Shown one piece after another: positions 46,233-54,230 of a stretch of DNA of 64,000 bases (position 1 is the first letter of the stretch; every line of letters begins with the position of its first letter). Position numbers and translations under genes: made by a program. Source of the DNA: Rhizobium sp. PDO1-076 (GTDB taxonomy: Bacteria; Pseudomonadota; Alphaproteobacteria; Rhizobiales; Rhizobiaceae); contig NZ_AHZC01000441.1 in the NCBI RefSeq assembly GCF_000247475.1, positions 1 through 64,000 of the forward strand, in the 5' to 3' direction. A model generated the notes under the pieces. It ran no database searches, had not been told where the DNA came from, and worked only from the letters and a program-made list of their open reading frames with translations.

Positions 46233-47198
46233 GTGATGATGTATGCGACCTGCTTCCGTCCAACTTTGATGGCAACCCTGTTGCCGGCAATGCTGCTTGC
46301 GATGCCGGTGGCTGCCGTTGCGCAGGACAGGCTCTACACGTCGTCTGACGGTACGGCGTCATTTCAGGCCGGCTTCGGTATCGCCAACATCAAGGCCGGC
46401 GAATACGTCTATGATGGCGACCACAAGCTCAGCCAACTCGACTGGGAAAGCAAGGGCGTCAAGGTGGGCACGCTCGGTGCAGAAATCGAACTTGGCTACA
46501 AATGGCGCCTGAAAGGTCGGCTGGATGTCGGCTTCAGCGGCAATAGCCAGATGGAAGACCGCGACTGGATGGACTATTCAAACGAGGACTGGACCCATCA
46601 GTCACTGCATCCGGACACAAGGCTCGGCCACTATGTCAATGCAACGATCGAAGCCGACCGCTCACTGGTGGACAATGGCTCAACCCGGATCGCGCTTGGC
46701 GGTGGTGCCGGCTATACCGACGTCAAATGGAAATCCTATGGCGGCAGCTATATCTACAGCTCCAGCGCAAGCTCCCTCTACGATACGGTCGGCACGTTCG
46801 ACCCAGATGAGAAGGGCATTAGCTATCGCCAGAAGATTCCGGTCGCCTATCTGAGTGCGAGCGCCGAGCAGACGATCGGCGCGTTCAGTATTTCGGGCAG
46901 CATGCGCGGCGGCGTTGCCTTCGGCTTTGATGGTGTAGACGACCACTGGATGCGGGATCTGCGATTCTTTGACGAGGTAAAGATCGCTCCGATGGTCGGG
47001 GCAACCGTTTCGGCCGACTATCGCTTCCTGCCGACGGCATCGATCTATCTGGCAGGCAGTTTCGACAAAATGTTCGAAGGGAAAGGCGACACGCGCGTGG
47101 TCCATACGCCGACCAGCCTGCAGGCAATATATGCCGATACTGCCGGCGCCGACTACCAGGTCATATCTGTATCGATGGGCCTCAAGGGCCAGTTCTGA
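46233..47198 (+). CDS. omptin-family outer-membrane protease
   Basis: 321 residues. Signal peptide to about residue 30 (PVAAVAQ), then a ten-strand barrel pattern ending in SMGLKGQF, Phe last as in outer-membrane proteins. Omptin active-site residues are all present: MEDRDWMD (Asp109 and Asp111, matching OmpT Asp83 and Asp85) and GVDDHWMRDL (Asp236 and His238, matching Asp210 and His212); HPDTRLGHYVNA also matches. Omptins cleave peptides between basic residues at the cell surface and need LPS. It is divergent from the blh operon and convergent, 17 bases away, with a Nudix gene. Confidence 0.9.
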   Translation: MMMYATCFRPTLMATLLPAMLLAMPVAAVAQDRLYTSSDGTASFQAGFGIANIKAGEYVYDGDHKLSQLDWESKGVKVGTLGAEIELGYKWRLKGRLDVGFSGNSQMEDRDWMDYSNEDWTHQSLHPDTRLGHYVNATIEADRSLVDNGSTRIALGGGAGYTDVKWKSYGGSYIYSSSASSLYDTVGTFDPDEKGISYRQKIPVAYLSASAEQTIGAFSISGSMRGGVAFGFDGVDDHWMRDLRFFDEVKIAPMVGATVSADYRFLPTASIYLAGSFDKMFEGKGDTRVVHTPTSLQAIYADTAGADYQVISVSMGLKGQF

Positions 47199-47215
47199 AA
47201 ACTGGCACGATTGCC

Positions 47216-47815
47216 TCAGTTGGAGCCCGTTTTTGATTGCAGTGCCGCCCATAGCAGCAACATGATGGTTTTCGCGTCGACAATCTCACCGCGATCAATC
47301 ATTGCGAGAGCCGCGTCGAACGGAAGTTCGACGACTTCCAGATCTTCCTTTTCCTCGTCGAGACCGCCGCCGTCCGCCACACGGTCCGCATCCACAACGG
47401 TGGCATAGAAGCCGTGCAGCTTCTCCGTCACCGATCCCGGTGACATATAGGGCGCAAATGCCTTTCGAACCCTGTTGATCCGGTAACCGGTCTCCTCAAA
47501 GGCCTCGCGGATGGCAGCCTCCTCCGCCGTCTCACCATCGTCGATGAAACCGGCGGGAACCTCGAGCAGGAAAGGATGATCGCCCATCAGGTGGGCCGGA
47601 ATACGAAATTGCCGCACGAGCGTCACGGTATCGGTCTCGACATTGTGCAGCAGGATGCCGGCGGCCTCGCTGCGATCGAAGACTTCCCATTCCAGACGAT
47701 GCGGCTTGCGACCTTCGCGAAAGAAATCGAATGTGACGCGGCGCAGATGGCTCCAGCCCTTCCACAGTGTCTTGTCCTCGACGATGGAAATGCTGCTCTT
47801 GTCAAAAATGCTCAT
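47216..47815 (-). CDS. Nudix hydrolase (NudK/ADP-ribose pyrophosphatase-like)
   Basis: 199 residues from the ATG at 47815; the frame extends to 47851 without a better start. The Nudix box is complete (GFIDDGETAEEAAIREAFEE then TGY). The N-terminal part (RRVTFDFFREGRKPHRLEWE) and the later YMSPGSVTEKLHGFYA resemble GDP-mannose pyrophosphatase NudK and ADP-ribose pyrophosphatases, which hydrolyse nucleotide sugars. The specificity cannot be read. It lies 66 bases after a molybdopterin oxidoreductase on the same strand and may be co-transcribed. Confidence 0.87.
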   Translation of the reverse strand: MSIFDKSSISIVEDKTLWKGWSHLRRVTFDFFREGRKPHRLEWEVFDRSEAAGILLHNVETDTVTLVRQFRIPAHLMGDHPFLLEVPAGFIDDGETAEEAAIREAFEETGYRINRVRKAFAPYMSPGSVTEKLHGFYATVVDADRVADGGGLDEEKEDLEVVELPFDAALAMIDRGEIVDAKTIMLLLWAALQSKTGSN

Positions 47816-47881
47816 CGTGAAATGTCTTGCCCAGAGTTGGAGTGCCCGCACGCCGCCGAACGGCGGCGTCGCCCGGATGCC

Positions 47882-49996
47882 TTAAACGGTTCGGAGCCAG
47901 ACCTTGTTGTCGTGGAAGGCCGCACCACCATGGGGCGCAGCAGCATCGGCACCGGTCAGCACATTGATGCCCTCGCCATCGAGATGCGACTTGTTCGGCC
48001 ACAGGCCCTCGGCGACCAGAACGCCGGTCTTGACCGCATCGGTGACCTTGGCATGGAGGCGGATTTCGCCACGTCCATTACCGAGCCGGACAATGTCGCC
48101 ATCCGAAAAACCGAGAGCCTCGGCATCGGCAGGGCTAACCATCACTTCCGGTCGGCCTTCCTTGTCGCGCGAGGTCTTGGTCTCGGCAAAGGTGGAGTTA
48201 AGGAAGTTGCGCGCCGGAGACGTCGCAAGCCGGAAGGGGTGCTCGGCATCGGCACGCTCGATCAGGTCGACCTGGTCGGGGAAGGCCGGCAGCGCATTGA
48301 CCGGTCCGAACGAACCGAGGACGGCCGGCGGCTTGTTGGGCGCCGGCGTGCCTTGCCAGTCGGGTCTGAAACGGAACTTGCCGTCCGGGTGGGCAAAACC
48401 CTTGAGATAATGCGCATCCTCGAAGGCCGGCTGGCAGTCGAGCCACTTCTCCTCGGCCAGCGTATCAAAGTCGGGTTTGCCGCTGACTTGCAGCATATGC
48501 TCGATATGCTCGCGCTCGGTCAGGCCGAAGCCTGGACGGTCAGCCACTCCGAGGCGCCTTGCCAGTTCCTCGATGACGAAGAGATTGGTGCGCACAGTGT
48601 CCGGCGCATCAACCAGCTTCGGTCCGAGCAGAATATGGCTCTGGCCGCCGCCGCGATAGATGTCGTCGTGCTCGACGAACATCGTCGCCGGCAGCACGAT
48701 ATCGGCAAGTTCCGCCGTTTCGGTCATGAACTGCTCGTGCACGGCAACGAACAGGTCGTCGCGCAGGAAGCCCTGTCTCACCAGCCGCTGTTCGGGCGCA
48801 ACGTTGATCGGGTTGGTGTTCTGGATGATCATGGCGGTGACCGGCCCGCGATGGCGTAGCGCCTCGGCGTCGCCCGTCAGCACCCGGCCGATCTGCGACT
48901 GGTCGAGCATGCGGATATTGGGATCGACCATGGCCGTGCCCATCAGATCCGCCTTGTTCAGCTTGAAGATATCGCTGTTGGAGTGGAAGGCGCCGCCACC
49001 TTCATACTGCCAGGAGCCCAGAACCGTGGCGAGCGACAGGGCCGCATGCATGGAAACGGCACCGTTGCGGCTGCGGGTGAAACCATAGCCGAGGCGGAAG
49101 TAGGTCTTCCTCGTCTGGCCTATATGGCTGGCGAATGCTTCGATCTCCGCAACCGTCAGGCCGGTGATGGCCGCGGCCCATTCCGGCGTCTTGTCCTTCA
49201 AGTGCGCTTCGAGGCCCGCCGGATCATCGGCGAACTTCGCCATATAGGCGCGGTCGGCATAGCCGTCGCGGAAGGCGATGTGCATGGCGGCGCAGGCCAG
49301 CGCCGCGTCGGTGCCCGGCCTGACGATCAGCGCCATGTCGGCCTGCTTCATCGTCGGGTTTTCGTAGACATCGATAACGACGATCTTCGCGCCGCGATCC
49401 TTGCGGGCCTTGATCGCATGGGTCATCACGTTGACCTGGGTCGCGACCGCATTGGTGCCCCAGATCACCACGCAATCCGACACGGCCATCTCGCGGGGAT
49501 CAGGCCCGCGCAGGGTTCCGGTCCCCATCACATAACCGGTCCAGGCGAGATTGGTGCAGATGCTGCCGAAGAAGCCGGAGTAGCGTTTGGCATGACGCAG
49601 GCGTTCGATCGAATCGCGCTGCACCAGTCCCATCGTGCCGGCGTAAAAATACGGCCAGACGGCCTCGCTGCCGTGCTTCTGCTCAGCCTTGACGAAGGCA
49701 TCGGCAATTTCGTCGAGCGCCGCTTCCCAGGTCACGTCCTGCCACTGGCCCGCCCCCTTGGCGCCGGCACGACGAACCGGCTTCATCAAACGGTCGGGAT
49801 GATAGAGGCGCTCGGCATAGCGAGCGACCTTGGCGCAGATGACGCCGGCCGTATAGCTGTTTTCCGCAGCACCGCGAACGCGGCCGATCCTGCCGTCCGG
49901 TGTCAGATCGACATCGAGCGCACAGGTGGATGGACAGTCATGCGGACAGGCCGTATGACCAACGGAACGATTGCGGATGGGGCTCTGGATATTCAT
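47882..49996 (-). CDS. molybdopterin oxidoreductase (DMSO reductase superfamily), substrate unknown
   Basis: About 704 residues. The N-terminal Fe-S motif CPHDCPSTC with a later Cys in GVICAKVARY fits a [4Fe-4S] cluster, and VVIWGTNAVATQVN, YGFTRSRNGA and NTNPINVAPEQR belong to the molybdopterin domains; the C-terminal dinucleotide-binding domain (about 590-700) ends HDNKVWLRTV. No Tat signal, so a cytoplasmic, assimilatory-type enzyme. I placed the start at the ATG at 49996, just before the cluster motif; ATGs at 50014 and 50038 are alternatives and none has a clear ribosome site. No electron-transfer subunit or chaperone gene is adjacent. Divergent from rlmJ. Confidence 0.85.
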   Translation of the reverse strand: MNIQSPIRNRSVGHTACPHDCPSTCALDVDLTPDGRIGRVRGAAENSYTAGVICAKVARYAERLYHPDRLMKPVRRAGAKGAGQWQDVTWEAALDEIADAFVKAEQKHGSEAVWPYFYAGTMGLVQRDSIERLRHAKRYSGFFGSICTNLAWTGYVMGTGTLRGPDPREMAVSDCVVIWGTNAVATQVNVMTHAIKARKDRGAKIVVIDVYENPTMKQADMALIVRPGTDAALACAAMHIAFRDGYADRAYMAKFADDPAGLEAHLKDKTPEWAAAITGLTVAEIEAFASHIGQTRKTYFRLGYGFTRSRNGAVSMHAALSLATVLGSWQYEGGGAFHSNSDIFKLNKADLMGTAMVDPNIRMLDQSQIGRVLTGDAEALRHRGPVTAMIIQNTNPINVAPEQRLVRQGFLRDDLFVAVHEQFMTETAELADIVLPATMFVEHDDIYRGGGQSHILLGPKLVDAPDTVRTNLFVIEELARRLGVADRPGFGLTEREHIEHMLQVSGKPDFDTLAEEKWLDCQPAFEDAHYLKGFAHPDGKFRFRPDWQGTPAPNKPPAVLGSFGPVNALPAFPDQVDLIERADAEHPFRLATSPARNFLNSTFAETKTSRDKEGRPEVMVSPADAEALGFSDGDIVRLGNGRGEIRLHAKVTDAVKTGVLVAEGLWPNKSHLDGEGINVLTGADAAAPHGGAAFHDNKVWLRTV

Positions 49997-50071
49997 GCCA
50001 TTTTTATAGGGCATGGCGTGAGAGCTCAAAAGCCCCATTCGAACAAATCATCAAAGCCATCGGAACCGTTC

Positions 50072-50935
50072 ATGAATTATCGCCACATCTATCACGCGGG
50101 CAATTTCGCCGATGTCTTGAAGCATCTCGTGCTGTCGCGGCTGATCGTCTACCTGCAGCAGAAGGACAAGGCTTTCCGGGTGCTCGACACCCATGCCGGG
50201 ATCGGGCTCTACGACCTTTCCTCGGAAGAAGCGCAGAAGACCGGCGAATGGCTGGAAGGTATCGGCAAGGTCATCGATGCAGAACTGCCGGCCAAAGTCG
50301 CCGAGATCATGAAGCCCTATCTCGACGTTGTGCGAGCGCTCAACCCTGATCGGGAGCCGAATGGACCGCTGACATTTTATCCCGGCTCACCGAAACTGTC
50401 GCGCGATCTGTTTCGCCCCCAGGACCGGCTTTCGGCGATGGAACTGCATCCCGACGATTCCGGCGCGCTAACTCGCCTGTTCGAGGGCGACTTCCAGGTC
50501 CGCGTGACCGAACTCGACGGCTGGCTGACGCTCGGCGCCCATCTGCCGCCGAAGGAAAAGCGCGGCATCGTGCTGGTCGATCCGCCGTTTGAAATCGAAG
50601 GCGAATACGAGCGGCTGGTCGAAGGCCTGGCCAAGGCACATCGCCGGTTCGCCAGCGGCGTCTATTGCTTGTGGTATCCGATCAAGAAGGGCGCACCGAT
50701 CATTGCCTTCCATGATGCCTTGAAGGCGCTGGAGATCCCGAAAATGCTCTGCGCGGAGCTTGCGATCAAGAGCGACCGCGACCAGACCGGCCTTTCCGGC
50801 ACCGGGCTGATCATCGTCAACCCGCCCTTCACGCTGAAGGACGAGTTGCATGCGGCGCTTCCGGAACTCAAGCGCCTGATGGCGCAGGATCGCTACGCCT
50901 CGCATCGCTGCTTCTGGCTGCGCGGCGAAGACTGA
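50072..50935 (+). CDS. rlmJ: 23S rRNA (adenine-2030-N6)-methyltransferase RlmJ
   Basis: 287 residues from the ATG at 50072. The family start NYRHIYHAGNFADVLKH is intact, as are the SAM-site block FRVLDTHAGIGLYDL, the catalytic VLVDPPFE (DPPF/Y type) and YCLWYPIK. An open frame runs nearly 1.1 kb further upstream, but that part is antisense to the oxidoreductase gene. It begins a short run with RNase T2 and a GST (21- and 27-base gaps), which looks like one transcript ending at 52385-52407. Confidence 0.95.
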   Translation: MNYRHIYHAGNFADVLKHLVLSRLIVYLQQKDKAFRVLDTHAGIGLYDLSSEEAQKTGEWLEGIGKVIDAELPAKVAEIMKPYLDVVRALNPDREPNGPLTFYPGSPKLSRDLFRPQDRLSAMELHPDDSGALTRLFEGDFQVRVTELDGWLTLGAHLPPKEKRGIVLVDPPFEIEGEYERLVEGLAKAHRRFASGVYCLWYPIKKGAPIIAFHDALKALEIPKMLCAELAIKSDRDQTGLSGTGLIIVNPPFTLKDELHAALPELKRLMAQDRYASHRCFWLRGED

Positions 50936-50956
50936 GACCGCGACCGGGAGGCATCG

Positions 50957-51727
50957 ATGGCCATGCGTTCGTATGCCGGATTTCTCGCATTCGGCGCCCT
51001 GGTGATCGGGGCCGCAGTCTACGGTCTTTTTGCGCAACCTGCTCCGACCAGCGGCACAGCGGACACCGTCGCCTCGACCCAGAAACCCATCGTGACCCGA
51101 TCGAAACCGAAGACTGAAGACTCCCAGTCAGGCGCCAAACCCACTGTGCCTGCAGGCGACGGCTTCGACTTCTATGTCCTGTCTTTGTCCTGGTCGCCGA
51201 CCTTTTGCCAATCCAACGGCGCGGCCCGCAACCGCGACCAATGCGGACCCGGCAAACGTTTCGGCCTGATCGTACACGGGCTTTGGCCGCAGTATGAACG
51301 CGGCTATCCGGAAAGCTGCCCGACCAACCAGCCGCAGCAGGTGCCCATCGGCATCGGGCGAAGCATGATGGACATCATGCCAGGCATGGGACTGATCGGC
51401 CATCAATGGCGCAAACATGGCACATGCTCGGGCCTGGCCATGGCGGACTATTTTTCGGTCTTGAGACAAGCATTCGAAACTGTGCGCATTCCCCAAACTC
51501 TTGTTCGGCCTGGCCCGCAACAGCGGACATCGCCACAGGCGCTTGAAGATGCCTTGATCAAGAGCAATCCGGGATTGTCGCGCTCGGCAGTCGCCGTGAC
51601 CTGTGATAGTCAGAGACTCGATGAGGTAAGGATCTGCTTCAGCAAGGCGCTCGATTTTCGCGCCTGCCCCGAGGTCGACGCCAATGCCTGCCGCCGGTCC
51701 AAACTGACGATACCGCCCGCCCCATAA
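50957..51727 (+). CDS. secreted ribonuclease T2
   Basis: 256 residues. A hydrophobic N-terminal segment (about 6-27) acts as signal peptide or anchor, then a Thr/Lys-rich linker to about residue 65, then the RNase T2 fold. Both catalytic blocks are present: GLIVHGLWPQYE (CAS1) and IGHQWRKHGTCSG (CAS2, with the second His and Lys). Cysteines in FCQSNG, QCGPG, SCPTNQ and CDSQ suggest disulfides. It cleaves RNA outside the cytoplasm, probably for nutrient scavenging in the periplasm. GGGAGG precedes the ATG. Confidence 0.9.
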   Translation: MAMRSYAGFLAFGALVIGAAVYGLFAQPAPTSGTADTVASTQKPIVTRSKPKTEDSQSGAKPTVPAGDGFDFYVLSLSWSPTFCQSNGAARNRDQCGPGKRFGLIVHGLWPQYERGYPESCPTNQPQQVPIGIGRSMMDIMPGMGLIGHQWRKHGTCSGLAMADYFSVLRQAFETVRIPQTLVRPGPQQRTSPQALEDALIKSNPGLSRSAVAVTCDSQRLDEVRICFSKALDFRACPEVDANACRRSKLTIPPAP

Positions 51728-51754
51728 GACAACGAGACATACTGGAAAACGTCG

Positions 51755-52351
51755 ATGAAGCTGCTTTTCGCTCCCGCCTCGCCCTATTCGTCGAAAGTCA
51801 GAATGGCGGCGCGCCACCTTGGCATTGCCTTGGAAGAGGTTCGGGTCAACACTGCAGAGAACCCGTCCGAACTGTTGGACGCCAATCCGCTTGGCAAGAT
51901 TCCGACACTCATTACCGATAACGGTGAAGCTGTCTTCGACAGCCGCGCCATCATGCATTACCTGCACCGGATCGGCGGCAAGGGCCTCTATCCGAAGAAG
52001 GACAAGAAGCGCACCGAAGCAGAAGTGCTCGAGGCGCTGGCCGACGGCATCAGCGACTGCCTGCTGGCGATCGTCTACGAGAAGCGCTTTCGTCCACCGG
52101 AACTGGTCAGCCAGGCGGCGATGGATCGGCAGTGGGAAAAGGTCAATCGGGGCCTGGACCATCTGGACGCGCATCTGCCGAAGATCGGCAAGAAGCTGCA
52201 TGGCGGCCATTTCGCGCTGGCCTCACTGCTTGGCTACCTGATGCTGCGCTTCCCGGGAGAATGGGAAGGCGGACGCACGGCACTGACGGAATGGCCGGCA
52301 AAATTCGCCAAGCAATTCGAGGCCTACCCGGCCCTGCGCCCCAAAGCCTGA
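51755..52351 (+). CDS. glutathione S-transferase family protein
   Basis: 198 residues. N-terminal thioredoxin-like domain with SPYSSKVRMAARHLGI (candidate catalytic Ser), the cis-Pro of GKIPTLITDNG and the glutathione-binding DSRAIMHYLHR; C-terminal helical domain (about 85-195). Activity and substrate unknown. It follows RNase T2 by 27 bases. Its stop codon is the first of four tandem GCCTGA hexamers (52346-52369), each containing TGA, and a strong terminator follows. Confidence 0.87.
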   Translation: MKLLFAPASPYSSKVRMAARHLGIALEEVRVNTAENPSELLDANPLGKIPTLITDNGEAVFDSRAIMHYLHRIGGKGLYPKKDKKRTEAEVLEALADGISDCLLAIVYEKRFRPPELVSQAAMDRQWEKVNRGLDHLDAHLPKIGKKLHGGHFALASLLGYLMLRFPGEWEGGRTALTEWPAKFAKQFEAYPALRPKA

Positions 52352-52369
52352 GCCTGAGCCTGAGCCTGA
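52346..52369 (+). repeat. tandem hexamer GCCTGA x4 at the GST stop codon
   Basis: Four perfect copies of GCCTGA. The first contains the GST stop, and because the unit is six bases the other TGAs stay in frame as backup stops. Confidence 0.9.
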
Positions 52370-52384
52370 CACAAGACAACAAAA

Positions 52385-52410
52385 AAGCCGGGGCAAAACC
52401 CCGGCTTTTT
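52385..52410. terminator. bidirectional terminator between GST and porin genes
   Basis: A 9-bp stem (AAGCCGGGG / CCCCGGCTT), loop CAAAA, with an A run on the left and a T run on the right; convergent genes on both sides. Confidence 0.88.
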
Positions 52411-52432
52411 CGACAATTGCTGATCGAATGGA

Positions 52433-53095
52433 TCAGAACTTGACGCCCATACCGACCTTGACGGAGTGGTCGTCGAAGCCCTTGGACACGGTGCCCGAGC
52501 TAAGTTCGAAATCGCGCTTCTGGTAATCCGAATAGCGGTATTCGACGCGAGCGGTGATGTTGTTGGTGACCATGGCTTCAACACCGGCGCCGACCGTGTA
52601 ACCGGCAGCGATGCGTTCGTCGTTCGAAGCGCCGTCTTCCATCTCATGGTTGGCAACAGCCAGACCGGCCGTACCATAGAGCAGGAAGGGGTTCATGTCG
52701 TAACCAACGCGGCCGCGGATCGAGCCGTTAACGCCCTGGGTGCCGGTCAGAGCCGCGCCGTTTGCTGCGGTGCCGGCGCTGCCGTCTTCGCCGTTGTAGC
52801 CGAGGTCGGCTTCAGCACCGTAAACGATCTGGCCGTTCTGCATGTTGTAGCCGCCGTAAACCGAGCCGCCGAGGCCCTTGGCGTCGCGACCGTCGTTCGA
52901 GCCGGTGAACTTGCCGAAGTCATAGGTAGCGGCGCCACCGAGGTACGCGCCAGACCAGCTGCCGGCAGGAGCAGAGTAGCTTTCAGTCGCAGCCGGTGCT
53001 TCCGGGATCTGGTCGATCGCGTCAGCGGCCTGGACAGCCTGAAAAGCGACGAGAGTGGTTGCAGACGCAATGAGCATCATCTTGAAGGTACGCAT
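52433..53095 (-). CDS. RopB/Omp25-family outer-membrane protein
   Basis: 220 residues. Signal peptide ending near VQA-ADA, then an acidic, Pro/Ala-rich linker, then an eight-strand barrel (from SWSGAYLGGAATYDFG) closing with DDHSVKVGMGVKF, Phe last. RopB of rhizobia and Omp25/Omp31 of Brucella share this pattern; these are abundant structural surface proteins with a role in envelope stability. It has GAAAGGAGAC upstream, a strong ribosome site, and a long AT-rich leader region of about 370 bases, fitting high and regulated expression. Confidence 0.9.
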   Translation of the reverse strand: MRTFKMMLIASATTLVAFQAVQAADAIDQIPEAPAATESYSAPAGSWSGAYLGGAATYDFGKFTGSNDGRDAKGLGGSVYGGYNMQNGQIVYGAEADLGYNGEDGSAGTAANGAALTGTQGVNGSIRGRVGYDMNPFLLYGTAGLAVANHEMEDGASNDERIAAGYTVGAGVEAMVTNNITARVEYRYSDYQKRDFELSSGTVSKGFDDHSVKVGMGVKF

Positions 53096-53462
53096 AAATA
53101 GTCTCCTTTCGGTTCTCGACCGCGCCTACGAATAACCAACGGCGGCCTGAACGATATCTTGGGTATTCCCTGCCCGTTCCGACTGAACAAATGGACGCCA
53201 ATTGAGGAAATGAAAGAGCCGAAATGTGAATTGTTTGTGGCAACCGGATGACGAAATTTGGATGTTGCTTCGATGCAACAGGATATTTATTAACCTTAAC
53301 AAATTCTTTACATACGAAAATGAAGTTTATCCAAATTTATATTTCCATCCATTGAAGTATAACTCGAATTAAATGGCAGAGAACAATTTTGCATCCCCTG
53401 TTCAATTTTCCAATCGCCGCCATATATGCAGCGCAGCACATTGATTACCAAGGTTAAACCCC
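53096..53462. other. AT-rich intergenic region between the porin gene and an SDR gene
   Basis: About 367 bases, clearly richer in A+T than the rest of the window, especially 53240-53440. It has one small inverted repeat (TGTTGC at 53263, GCAACA at 53275). It holds the porin promoter on the minus strand and the SDR promoter on the plus strand, but I cannot place either with confidence. No RNA gene recognised. Confidence 0.5.
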
Positions 53463-54230
53463 ATGCAGATGAGCATACCCAAAGCCGCCCTCGTGACCGG
53501 ATCAGCCAAAAGACTTGGCCGTGCGATTGCCGAGGACCTCGCAAGCCACGGTTTTGCCATCGCCCTGCATGCAAACACATCAATCGATGAATGTGAGGCG
53601 CTGGCCGCCTCGATGCGGGCCGACGGACACCGAGTCGCAGCGCTCAAGGCGGACCTTGCAAATATTTCAGAGACCGCATCGCTGATTTCCCGCGCAGAGG
53701 CCGAAATCGGTCCGATCGGGCTGCTGGTGAACAATGCCTCGGTGTTTGAGGAGGACAACGCAGACGCTTTCGATGCCGAACGATTCGCAAAGCATTTCGA
53801 CCTGCATGTCCGTGCGCCAGCCATCCTGTCGGCCGCTTTTGCCAATGCCCTGCCCGCGCCGCTGCCTGGCCTGATCGTCAACATCATCGACCAGCGTGTG
53901 CTGGCGCTGAAACCGACGTTCTTTTCCTATACCCTGTCGAAATCAACTCTGTGGACGGCAACGAAGACCATGGCGCAGGCTTTTGCCCCGCGCATCCGCG
54001 TCAACGCGATCGGCCCGGGGCCGACACTGATTTCGGACCGGCAGCGTCAGGAAGATTTCGATGTGCAGATCGACAGCCTGCCGCTGAAGCGCGGCCCCTC
54101 ACTTGAGGAATTCGGTCGCACCATCCGCTTTCTTTTTGACACGCCTTCGATCACCGGCCAAATGATTGCCCTTGATGGGGGACAGCATCTGATTTGGCCC
54201 GGATCGACGGGCGTGGAGATTGTTGAATGA
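53463..54230 (+). CDS. SDR-family oxidoreductase (pteridine reductase-like)
   Basis: 255 residues, short-chain dehydrogenase fold. The cofactor loop [13 protein letters not shown] follows the TGxxxRxG variant of pteridine reductases and FolM, rather than the common TGxxxGxG. The catalytic block is YTLSKSTLW with the upstream Asn in VNNASVFEE and a Gly-rich end ([14 protein letters not shown]). It may reduce dihydro- or tetrahydropterin substrates, but this is inferred from the loop only. Its stop overlaps uvrC (ATGA). Confidence 0.85.
   Translation: MQMSIPKAALVTGSAKRLGRAIAEDLASHGFAIALHANTSIDECEALAASMRADGHRVAALKADLANISETASLISRAEAEIGPIGLLVNNASVFEEDNADAFDAERFAKHFDLHVRAPAILSAAFANALPAPLPGLIVNIIDQRVLALKPTFFSYTLSKSTLWTATKTMAQAFAPRIRVNAIGPGPTLISDRQRQEDFDVQIDSLPLKRGPSLEEFGRTIRFLFDTPSITGQMIALDGGQHLIWPGSTGVEIVE

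Noticed and set aside
48983-50071. In-frame upstream extension of rlmJ, 363 codons
   Set aside because: It is antisense to the molybdopterin oxidoreductase, and the rlmJ family starts exactly at the ATG at 50072.
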